Assembly: GCA_026389655.1 (NCBI GenBank)
Contig: JAPLHL010000324.1
Span: 1-6,830, forward strand
DNA: 6,830 nt
Origin: Chloroflexota bacterium
Lineage (GTDB): Bacteria; Chloroflexota; Dehalococcoidia; GIF9; UBA5629
Direction: 5' to 3'
Under the pieces are notes generated by a model. The model searched no databases and was not told where the DNA came from. It was given only the letters and a program-made list of their open reading frames with translations. A program made the position numbers and the translations under genes. Below are positions 1 through 5,628 of this stretch, one piece after another. Numbering within the stretch: the first letter of the stretch is position 1; each line of letters starts with the position of its first letter.

Positions 1-253
1 GAAATATTTCCGTGAGGAATACGAAGAGCATATTAAGCAGAAAAAATGCCGTGCAGGTATCTGCAAAGACTTAATAACGTTTTCTATTATCGAAGAGAAA
101 TGCCCGGGTTGCGGTTTGTGCGCAAAAGCTTGCCCGGTCCAGGCGATTACAGATATGGGTAAGAAGAAACCGGCCACTTTGGATCAATCCAAATGCATCA
201 AATGCCGTACATGTTACGATGTATGCAAGATGGGAGCTATTAAGATTGAGTGA
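1..253 (+). CDS. NuoF/HydB/HndC-like NADH-binding flavoprotein subunit, C-terminal fragment (5' end outside window)
   Basis: Only the last 83 codons are present; the reading frame begins at base 2 and stops at TGA 251-253. The fragment opens with YFREEYEEHI followed by CRAGIC, which resembles the linker between the NuoF core and the extra ferredoxin domain of HydB/HndC-type proteins. Two [4Fe-4S] motifs follow: CPGCGLCAKACP (fragment Cys34, 37, 40, 44) and CIKCRTCYDVC (Cys65, 68, 71, 75). In this family the missing upstream part binds FMN, NAD(P) and one more [4Fe-4S] cluster, and the C-terminal domain passes electrons to a partner subunit or ferredoxin. The next gene starts inside its last codons, so the two are almost certainly co-translated subunits of one cytoplasmic complex. 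A free-standing ferredoxin-domain protein is possible but less likely, given the linker. Whether the complex is NAD- or NADP-linked, or bifurcating, cannot be seen. Confidence 0.8.
   Translation, partial: KYFREEYEEHIKQKKCRAGICKDLITFSIIEEKCPGCGLCAKACPVQAITDMGKKKPATLDQSKCIKCRTCYDVCKMGAIKIE
232..236 (+). promoter_or_regulatory. Ribosome binding site deciding a TTG start
   Basis: GGGAG lies 9 bases before TTG 246-248, inside the end of the upstream gene. The in-frame ATG at 219 has no purine-rich site ahead of it and would add nine residues (MYARWELLR) that do not fit the usual short N-terminus before the ferredoxin beta strand. The TTG start is therefore preferred. The start and the upstream stop overlap by 8 bases, which suggests translational coupling. 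Confidence 0.6.
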
Positions 254-977
254 ACTAGTTACTCTCACTATAAACGGGAATAAATACACTGCTGAAAAAG
301 GTCAGTTTATTTTGCAGGTAGCCAGGGATCATGGTATTAAAATTCCAACTCTATGCCATCTTGATGCAGTTGAACCTTATGGTGCTTGCAGGCTTTGTAT
401 TGTTGAGGTAACAAAAGGTACACGGACTCGCATTGTAACTTCATGCCTTTACCCGGTGGAAGAAGGCCTGGTAGTTCAGACTGATTCTCCAAGGGTGCGC
501 CAAAACCGTAAAATATTGCTTGATTTGCTATATGCCAGATGTTCTGAAAACAGCGTTATTAAGGAACTGGCGGCGGAATATGGCCTTGAAAAACCCTCCT
601 ATCCGGAACAGTATTGGACCAAGGAAGATTGCATCGTTTGCGGCCTGTGCTGCAGGGTTTGCGAGCAGGTTGTGGGTGTAAGTGCGATCAGTCTGGTCAA
701 CCGTGGAATTACCAGGGAACCGGCTGCACCTTTCCTGGGAGTTGCCAGTAATTGTATTGGTTGCGGCTCATGTTTCTATGCCTGCCCGACTAATGCCATC
801 AAGATGGAAGATAAAAATGGTTACCTGTATATTCATAACTGGAATATTAAATATAAGCTGCAGAAATGTGGGAAGTGTGGGATCGAGTGGGCTCCCGTAA
901 AACAATTAGAATATATCCAGAAAAAGTGGAAATTACCCAAAGAGTTCTTCGACATTTGTCCGAACTGCCGGGGTTAA
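246..977 (+). CDS. Short NuoG/HydA-like iron-sulfur electron-transfer subunit (2Fe-2S plus two 4Fe-4S sites)
   Basis: This 243-residue protein (TTG start) matches the N-terminal electron-input part of NuoG and of [FeFe]-hydrogenase or formate dehydrogenase subunits. Residues 5-80 form a plant-type [2Fe-2S] ferredoxin domain with ligands Cys37, Cys48, Cys51 and Cys67 (PTLCH, GACRLC, TSC). Residues 82-121 occupy the place of the His-Cys [4Fe-4S] module but lack its H-x3-C-x2-C-x5-C ligands, so that cluster is probably absent. Two [4Fe-4S] motifs follow: CIVCGLCCRVC (Cys129, 132, 135, 139) and CIGCGSCFYACP (Cys170, 173, 176, 180). The tail carries CGKC (Cys208, 211) and CPNC (Cys238, 241), which may form a zinc- or rubredoxin-like knuckle. 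No H-cluster or molybdopterin domain follows, so it should be an electron relay serving a separate catalytic subunit. It overlaps the NuoF-like gene upstream and is the last gene of that operon, ahead of the tRNA. Confidence 0.82.
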   Translation: MSELVTLTINGNKYTAEKGQFILQVARDHGIKIPTLCHLDAVEPYGACRLCIVEVTKGTRTRIVTSCLYPVEEGLVVQTDSPRVRQNRKILLDLLYARCSENSVIKELAAEYGLEKPSYPEQYWTKEDCIVCGLCCRVCEQVVGVSAISLVNRGITREPAAPFLGVASNCIGCGSCFYACPTNAIKMEDKNGYLYIHNWNIKYKLQKCGKCGIEWAPVKQLEYIQKKWKLPKEFFDICPNCRG

Positions 978-1005
978 TAAGTCCTTTCTGGCCACCTTTG
1001 GCATC

Positions 1006-1034
1006 TTGACGCCACTTCACGTGTAATCTATACT
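1006..1034 (+). promoter_or_regulatory. Sigma-70/sigma-A type promoter of the tRNA-Pro gene
   Basis: TTGACG (1006-1011) and TATACT (1029-1034) are separated by 17 bases; each matches five of six consensus positions. A start about 7 bases downstream would fall near 1041, only a few bases before the mature tRNA 5' end at 1044, implying a very short leader for RNase P to remove. Confidence 0.75.
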
Positions 1035-1043
1035 TTTTCCTTG

Positions 1044-1119
1044 CGGGGTGTAGCGCAGCGGCTAGCGCGCATGGTTTGGGACCATGAAGTCGGTGGTTCG
1101 AATCCACTCACCCCGACCA
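1044..1119 (+). tRNA. tRNA-Pro, anticodon TGG (UGG)
   Basis: This is a complete 76-base cloverleaf. The acceptor arm CGGGGTG (1044-1050) pairs with CACCCCG (1109-1115), followed by discriminator A1116 and an encoded CCA (1117-1119). The D stem is GCGC (1053-1056) with GCGC (1065-1068). The anticodon stem CATGG/CCATG (1070-1074, 1082-1086) encloses loop TTTGGGA with anticodon TGG at 1077-1079. The variable region is 1087-1091. The T arm is GGTGG (1092-1096), loop TTCGAAT and CCACT (1104-1108), with one G-U pair. UGG can read all four proline codons by wobble. It has its own promoter just upstream. I see no intrinsic terminator after it, so transcription may continue into the FAD oxidase gene. 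Confidence 0.97.
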
Positions 1120-1196
1120 TCTACATGAAGTCCTGACATTCAGAAAGGTCAAGTTCCGATCTTATATAAAGGCATTTTGGGGAAGAGGTTAAAAAA

Positions 1197-2762
1197 ATGA
1201 GTTTATCAAGAGAGGCTTACCATGCGCTGGAAAGTATCGTAGGGCCCGAAAATATTTCAGAGGAACCTGCTACCCTGGATGGATACTGCTTTATTTGGGC
1301 AAACGAAGTACACTTCGGTGATAAGTTTTCAGCCAGGCCGCCTGCCGTGGTTATGCCCGGCAGCACCGCAGAGGTGCAAGGCATCGTAAAAGTTTGCAAC
1401 CGCTTTAATATAAAGTATCGAGCTCATGCTTCCGGATGGGAAGTACCCGCGATATCGGCTAAAGAGCCTTTCATTCCGATTGACCTGCGACGCATGAACC
1501 GGATACTGGAAATAGATAAGAACAATAAATTTGCAGTAGTTGAACCCTATGTTTCAGTTCAGTTCTTGTTTACCGAGACGATTAAGCAAGGGCTACGGCC
1601 TGCTTCTGTAGGCTGTGGACCCAGCGCTTCAATTATCGCCAGTTCTACATCACATTTCGGCTGTGGCACGAGCAGCATTTCTACAGACTATGCCGGCCGC
1701 ACTCCGCTGGGACTTGAGTGGGTATTGCCGGATGGGGAAATCCTGCGCGTTGGCTCGCTGGGTACGGGTTCCGGTTGGTTTAGCGGCGACGGACCGGGCC
1801 CAGGGTTACGCGGCATCATGCGCGGACTCGCCGGCACTAATGGGGGATTGGGCGTAATAACACGGACGGCAGTTAAGCTGACCCCATGGTACGGGCCGGC
1901 TTCGATCAAGGCGAGGGGCAAGCCAAATGCCTATGATTGTGACGTCCCTGATAATTTTATCGTTCATCAATTGATATTCCAAAGCCGCGAACATATGAAT
2001 AACTTTTTTATCTCGTTGGTGGAAGAAGGAGTGGCCCATGGCTTTCAGCGGAGCGGAGTGGCTGTTGCCCTCATGCTGGTAACAGAATCAAATGACGAGT
2101 TCTTCGGTATGATAAAAGACTCTCCCCCGGATATGGCTGAGCTGTACAAATTTGCTGCCAGTATCCTGGTGGATGCAGCGTCCCCGGGTGAACTTAGATA
2201 CAGAGAGAAACTAATCGATACATTATTAGATAAGTACGAGGTGATGTCCTTTCCAATGGACGATAAAATGAGGGGAGCACTGTTTTATAACCTGGTGACG
2301 GGACAGGGCACTCAGAGGGCTTTCCGTTTATCCGGTTCATTCCTGTCCGCCTCATCAGCCCAGGAGTCCTGGGATGCAATGGGAAATACGTCCAGACTTT
2401 GCGCAGAGGAAATATGGGCAAAATATGAGGCGGAAGGCAAAATTGCCGTAGCCGGTGAAGCTCCGTGGGGTGCAGCTCTGGGAGACTGGAGTGGCCACGT
2501 GGAGTCGATTGTAGTATATGACCAGCTTGATCCGGAATCTGTACAAGCCGCACGCGATATTATCGCAGAAGTAGATGATAGGCTACCCAAGTGGAGTCTT
2601 GGCATGGGTTCATTTGAAGGTTGCCTCAGCCCCGGTGAGATCGCACAAAAGAAGGCGGCTCCTTATTGCCTGGACTTTATGGGCTATGAAAAGAAGGTTA
2701 AAAAGCTCTTCGACCCTAACCTGGTATCGGAATCAACCTGGTATGTAACACCCGATAAGTAA
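1197..2762 (+). CDS. FAD-linked oxidase/dehydrogenase of the VAO/PCMH family (FAD_binding_4)
   Basis: This 521-residue protein starts at ATG 1197 with AAGAGG (1183-1188) 8 bases upstream. Residues 45-230 fit the PCMH-type FAD-binding domain: [18 protein letters not shown] (about 47-64), a flavin-loop region around YRAHASGWE (74-82), [13 protein letters not shown] (171-183) and [17 protein letters not shown] (214-230). The C-terminal half would form the substrate-capping domain and ends with KKLFDPNLV (502-510), close to the DPxG/NPG closing motif of glycolate oxidase GlcD, D-lactate dehydrogenase and alkyl-DHAP synthase. The usual RGGGTS and GNxAxNAGG motifs are replaced by ASGWE and a Ser/Thr/Cys-rich stretch (144-164), so this is a divergent branch and the flavin contact or linkage may differ. 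I see no signal peptide or membrane segment, so it is probably cytoplasmic. It probably oxidises a hydroxylated or 2-hydroxyacid-like substrate; which one cannot be told. The tRNA is upstream and the next large gene is convergent, so it may be monocistronic. Confidence 0.85.
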   Translation: MSLSREAYHALESIVGPENISEEPATLDGYCFIWANEVHFGDKFSARPPAVVMPGSTAEVQGIVKVCNRFNIKYRAHASGWEVPAISAKEPFIPIDLRRMNRILEIDKNNKFAVVEPYVSVQFLFTETIKQGLRPASVGCGPSASIIASSTSHFGCGTSSISTDYAGRTPLGLEWVLPDGEILRVGSLGTGSGWFSGDGPGPGLRGIMRGLAGTNGGLGVITRTAVKLTPWYGPASIKARGKPNAYDCDVPDNFIVHQLIFQSREHMNNFFISLVEEGVAHGFQRSGVAVALMLVTESNDEFFGMIKDSPPDMAELYKFAASILVDAASPGELRYREKLIDTLLDKYEVMSFPMDDKMRGALFYNLVTGQGTQRAFRLSGSFLSASSAQESWDAMGNTSRLCAEEIWAKYEAEGKIAVAGEAPWGAALGDWSGHVESIVVYDQLDPESVQAARDIIAEVDDRLPKWSLGMGSFEGCLSPGEIAQKKAAPYCLDFMGYEKKVKKLFDPNLVSESTWYVTPDK

Positions 2763-2825
2763 TTACCAGTTCAAAAGCAATCCAGTCCTATCAATACATG
2801 GATTCAGCAGGATGATGTTGAATAT

Positions 2826-2918
2826 ATGAAGCTAATCACACTGCTGCAGGCTATAGTCATTAACCTGTTCGGATTGGGCTTAAATATTGTTGCAGCCTCC
2901 GGGAAGTTCAAGCAATAA
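2826..2918 (+). CDS. Possible 30-residue hydrophobic (single membrane segment) peptide
   Basis: ATG 2826 to TAA 2916-2918 encodes a peptide starting MKLITLLQAIVINLFGLGLN and ending in a short basic tail (SGKFKQ). About 20 consecutive residues are hydrophobic, enough to span a membrane once. It is in the same frame as the FAD oxidase, and that frame stays open from the oxidase stop (2760-2762) to 2918. The ribosome binding site is weak: AGGA at 2809-2812 is 13 bases from the ATG. It lies in a 198-base spacer between convergent genes, where chance ORFs of this length are common. I do not recognise a family. It could be a small membrane protein, a remnant of a longer oxidase C-terminus or noise. 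Confidence 0.25.
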   Translation: MKLITLLQAIVINLFGLGLNIVAASGKFKQ

Positions 2919-2960
2919 CTCTGTGGTGCTGAAGCAATTATTCATTTGGTTTCTTATATT

Positions 2961-4115
2961 CTATTTTTTCAAAATGGTCACAGCTGCAACGTGATTCCAG
3001 CCGAATACCTGGCATAACCCTGTTTTAGGATCCTTAGATATTTGTCTTTTCTCAGCCTGATTTCTCAGTTGCCAGACGATTTCGCAGACTTGACCCAGGC
3101 CGGATGCGCCGGGTGGTTCCCCTTTACACTGTATCCCGCCGCTGGGATTGACCGGAAGTCTGCCGGTAATATCAAATACCCCCTCCCGCAGCAGTTTATA
3201 AGCTTCTCCACGTTTGCAGAGTCCCAGTTGTTCTATGTGCACCAGCTCGTGGGCTGACTCAGTATCCTGGACTTCGCATACATCAATATCCTCAGGACCT
3301 ATACCTGCCATTTCATATGCCTTCTTGCCGGCCAACTCGGTTACTGGAGTTCCTGTGCCCTTTGTAATATCCACGCTGTATTGATTGGATGGTTCCACAA
3401 TTGACGGAGGATATTGGGCGGTTTGCATAACAGTAGCAGCGATCTTGATAGGTTTCTTGATGTTGAACTTTCTGGCCGCCTTCTCACTGCATACTATGGC
3501 AGCTGCAGCCCCATCGTCGGGCGTACAAAAATTGTACAGGTGCAAGGGGTAAGCTACCATGGGGGATTTCAGTACATCTTCGATCGTAATTATATTTCTG
3601 AATAAGGCATAGGGGTTATTTGCGCCATTTTTATGTGCCTTAACTGCTACTCTGGCGAAATCTTCTTCTGTAGCGCCGTAATCATTCATGTACTTTTGGG
3701 CTACGGTGGCAAATGCGATGGGACTGGCTTTAATTCCTAAAATATTCTGCCATGGTTCCCCCAGCTCATCGAACATCCCTTTGTGCTTATCGAATCCATA
3801 AACAAGGACGATCTCGCAGGATCCGCTATTAATGGCATCCTTGGCGAGTTTCAGCATGGCGCCACCGGTTGCGCACATTGCATTGATCTGGTAGATCGGA
3901 ATCCCGGTCATACCCATTTTCATCATCAGGTCAATGCCGGTTCCCGCTTTCTTAAAAGCGACTTTACCGCAAAGGGCAAACTGCATATCTTTATAGCTCA
4001 TGTTGGCATCCGCTAATGCCTTTGAAATAGCCTCAATCGCGATATCCTCAGGGTCCTTATCAGGATACCTGCCAAATGGGTGCATACCGACTCCGGCGAT
4101 AACTACGTCGCTCAT
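2961..4115 (-). CDS. Thiolase-fold protein of the SCP-x/BbsB-like, DUF35-partnered type
   Basis: This 384-residue protein has normal thiolase length. The N-terminal half (about 1-210) carries the nucleophilic cysteine, Cys81, in INAMCATGGAM, where it would hold the acyl intermediate. FCTPDDGAAAAIVCS (196-210) matches the SCP-x-type CSPTDGAAA motif. The C-terminal half has EVQDTESAHEL (281-291) where SCP-x thiolases have the HDC motif, and NPSGGIQCKGEPPGASG (323-339) where classical thiolases have GHPxGxSG. The two usual active-site histidines therefore appear as Gln283 and Glu333. The DUF35 gene 54 bases upstream points to a two-subunit enzyme like benzoylsuccinyl-CoA thiolase BbsAB or the archaeal thiolase/DUF35 complexes. 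The likely reaction is CoA-dependent cleavage of a beta-ketoacyl-CoA; the retained cysteine argues against a pure retro-aldolase of the Ltp2 kind. AAAGGAGG (4127-4120) is close to the ATG, leaving 4 bases. It appears to be the last gene of the minus-strand cluster. Confidence 0.87.
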   Translation of the reverse strand: MSDVVIAGVGMHPFGRYPDKDPEDIAIEAISKALADANMSYKDMQFALCGKVAFKKAGTGIDLMMKMGMTGIPIYQINAMCATGGAMLKLAKDAINSGSCEIVLVYGFDKHKGMFDELGEPWQNILGIKASPIAFATVAQKYMNDYGATEEDFARVAVKAHKNGANNPYALFRNIITIEDVLKSPMVAYPLHLYNFCTPDDGAAAAIVCSEKAARKFNIKKPIKIAATVMQTAQYPPSIVEPSNQYSVDITKGTGTPVTELAGKKAYEMAGIGPEDIDVCEVQDTESAHELVHIEQLGLCKRGEAYKLLREGVFDITGRLPVNPSGGIQCKGEPPGASGLGQVCEIVWQLRNQAEKRQISKDPKTGLCQVFGWNHVAAVTILKK

Positions 4116-4169
4116 TTTTCCTCCTTTCGGACTACTGTTTTACTTCGTGAAGACAAATACATAGCAGCT

Positions 4170-4607
4170 CTACTTCACTGGTTTGAACATAGGCACAATT
4201 ACATCGTTGCCGTCTTTATCCTCGGTGAATTTGCTTAATATCAGTTCCAGTTTCATACCTACTTTTAGCTTGCTGGCATCATTTTCGGTGAGAAGCGAAT
4301 AAACAACAAGGCCTTCGGGCAATTCAACCCAGCCTATACCGAATGGGACAAAGGGATTGGAGGGTTTATAGGGAGGGGGGGCCGGATAATACATAATAGA
4401 GAATGCGTACAACTTGCCTGTGCCGCTTAAAGTTATTTCCTCAAGATCCTGACTCTGGCAATTCTCACACATTTCTCTTTTTACGAAGAACAACTGCCCG
4501 CACTTTCGGCATTTGCAGCCGATTAGACTGCCTTTGTCTGATGGTGATTGAGGAAGCTTCATCATTCCTTCTTTAATAGGGAGCTGCTTTTTAGCGGAGT
4601 CTACCAT
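4170..4607 (-). CDS. DUF35 zinc-ribbon/OB-fold acyl-CoA-associated protein (thiolase partner)
   Basis: This 145-residue protein has the length and two-part layout of DUF35 proteins. A zinc ribbon at residues 31-50 has CRKC (Cys33, Cys36) and CENC (Cys47, Cys50), spaced CxxC-x10-CxxC; an extra Cys31 lies just before it. An OB fold follows (about 55-145), with GTGKLYAFSIMYYPAPPPY and FGIGWVELPEGLVVYSLL typical of the family. These proteins bind beside a thiolase and help form the acyl-CoA pocket, as BbsA does for BbsB and the DUF35 protein does in archaeal thiolase/HMG-CoA synthase complexes. The gene sits directly before the thiolase gene on the same strand, which supports a stable complex. 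AGGAGGA (4621-4615) lies 7 bases from ATG 4607, a near-optimal site. The first 25 or so residues are hydrophilic with no recognised motif. The protein is probably not catalytic alone. Confidence 0.9.
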   Translation of the reverse strand: MVDSAKKQLPIKEGMMKLPQSPSDKGSLIGCKCRKCGQLFFVKREMCENCQSQDLEEITLSGTGKLYAFSIMYYPAPPPYKPSNPFVPFGIGWVELPEGLVVYSLLTENDASKLKVGMKLELILSKFTEDKDGNDVIVPMFKPVK

Positions 4608-4674
4608 GGATAAATCCTCCTATTGTTCGTGACACATTATCAAATTCGGAGTCAGGCAATTCGCCTTTTCCAGA

Positions 4675-5487
4675 TTACTTGCCTTTAAATACCGGACGTC
4701 TTTTAACCAGGAACGCCCTGACTGCTTCCTCATGGTCTTCGGTACTGAGGGTTTTAATCATTGCTTTTGTTTCAAGCTTAAGTTGCTTTTCCATGCTGAC
4801 GTCTAAGCCAGCGTACAGCGCCTCTTTCGCATATTTGACCGCTATAGGTGCACCTTCTTTGATGTTTTCCGCCAGGGACTGTGCGGCTGAAGCAAGCTCC
4901 CCGATGGGGACCACCATATTCACGAGTCCTATCTCTTTGGCCTCTTGAGCTTTTAAGTTCTTCCCTGTGTACACCAATTCAAACGCTTTAGCAATCCCTA
5001 CAATTCGAGGCAAAGCATAGGTACAACCGAATTCGGGGATAAGGCCAAGTTTTACGAAGGGTAGTCCCAGGACAGCGTTATCCGCGGCAATCCGTATGTC
5101 ACATTGCAAACATATTGTCATGCCGAAGCCGATTGCTGCCCCATTTATGGCGGCAATCGTGGGTATCGATAGATTGTGCAACATTAAGCTGGCGTCATTA
5201 AGCCATGTTGGAATATTAAAGGGCTTTTTGCCGGCATGACGGTCATCGATCATTTTCAGAAACAAGCCGCCCATATCTCCGCCAGCTGAGAAAGCGCGGC
5301 CGTTGCCGCAAATCACCAGAACGCGGGCTGAATCATCTTTTTGGATGGTAGAAAAGGCATCCAGCAAATCGTGACACATGGATTCATTGAGTGCGTTCAG
5401 CCTGTCAGGCCTGTTGAGTACGACCCTGTAAATACCATCCTCGAATTCAAGCAGAATCGTGTCGTATGATTTCACAGGTTTGGCCAT
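4675..5487 (-). CDS. Crotonase-fold enoyl-CoA hydratase/isomerase
   Basis: This 270-residue protein is a full-length crotonase. LNRPDRLNALNESM (24-37) is the usual N-terminal signature. The oxyanion-hole segments are GRAFSAGGDMGG (63-74) and AAINGAAIGFGMTICLQCD (112-130), which bind the thioester carbonyl. In rat enoyl-CoA hydratase the catalytic pair is Glu144 and Glu164. By motif alignment the first is Phe144 here (GLPFVKLGL) and the second is kept as Glu170 (AFELVYTG). A further acid, Glu152 in GLIPEFG, sits where PaaG and dienoyl-CoA isomerase carry their catalytic Asp. This favours double-bond isomerisation over plain hydration, though hydratase activity cannot be excluded. GGGAG (5500-5496) lies 8 bases before ATG 5487. 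The DUF35 gene begins 67 bases downstream, so crotonase, DUF35 and thiolase probably form one operon acting on the same acyl-CoA. Confidence 0.9.
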   Translation of the reverse strand: MAKPVKSYDTILLEFEDGIYRVVLNRPDRLNALNESMCHDLLDAFSTIQKDDSARVLVICGNGRAFSAGGDMGGLFLKMIDDRHAGKKPFNIPTWLNDASLMLHNLSIPTIAAINGAAIGFGMTICLQCDIRIAADNAVLGLPFVKLGLIPEFGCTYALPRIVGIAKAFELVYTGKNLKAQEAKEIGLVNMVVPIGELASAAQSLAENIKEGAPIAVKYAKEALYAGLDVSMEKQLKLETKAMIKTLSTEDHEEAVRAFLVKRRPVFKGK

Positions 5488-5541
5488 ATCAATGTCTCCC
5501 TTCTAACAATTCGAGCCTGTATTATTTGAGCTATCTACCAT

Positions 5542-5599
5542 ATTAACCGGCTGGGAGCTAACCCACTTCAAGTCGTGTATAAGCTCCCTCCCGGTTAAT
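5542..5599. repeat. Long imperfect inverted repeat (18-base arms) between two minus-strand genes
   Basis: The left arm 5542-5559 (ATTAACCGG, CT, GGGAGCT) is complementary to the right arm 5582-5599 (AGCTCCC, TC, CCGGTTAAT) in 16 of 18 positions. The arms give a 9-pair and a 7-pair helix separated by a 2x2 mismatch, around a 22-base loop. It lies in the 141-base gap between the FAD oxidoreductase and crotonase genes. In the minus-strand transcript no U-run follows the stem, so it is not a standard intrinsic terminator for the upstream gene. On the plus strand a T-run (5605-5609) follows shortly after, but no plus-strand gene is nearby. It could be an mRNA-processing or stability hairpin, an attenuator, an operator or a dispersed palindromic repeat. 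Confidence 0.75.
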
Positions 5600-5628
5600 T
5601 AGTATTTTTCATGCTATAAACAGGCCGC

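Noticed and set aside
847..1107. 86-residue minus-strand ORF starting MDSNHRLHGPK
   Set aside because: It runs antisense through the tRNA-Pro gene and the end of the NuoG-like gene; this is a known type of false ORF made by tRNA T-arm sequence.
1083..1132. 9-base direct repeat CATGAAGTC at 1083-1091 (inside the tRNA) and 1124-1132 (just after it)
   Set aside because: It could hint at an attachment-site duplication, but it is short, does not include the tRNA 3' end and no integrase is nearby; chance or a small local duplication is sufficient.
983..1148. 8-base inverted pair CCTTTCTG (983-990) and CAGAAAGG (1141-1148) flanking the tRNA
   Set aside because: A match of this size over such a distance is expected by chance, and no further pairing extends it.
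2194..2553. 119-residue minus-strand ORF inside the FAD oxidase gene
   Set aside because: It has low-complexity composition, no family signature and overlaps a clear flavoprotein; it is a shadow ORF.
2919..2960. Possible bidirectional terminator between the convergent genes
   Set aside because: Only a 5-pair AT stem (AATAA/TTATT) was found, and it is not tied to a T-run in either direction.
4640..4674. Small hairpin AGGC/GCCT after the crotonase stop
   Set aside because: A 4-pair stem without a T-run is not a terminator, and the next gene follows closely with a strong ribosome binding site.
5500..5541. Minus-strand promoter for the crotonase operon (TTAATA and TAATAC, 16-base gap)
   Set aside because: Each box matches only four of six positions and the upstream box overlaps the inverted repeat; too weak to call.
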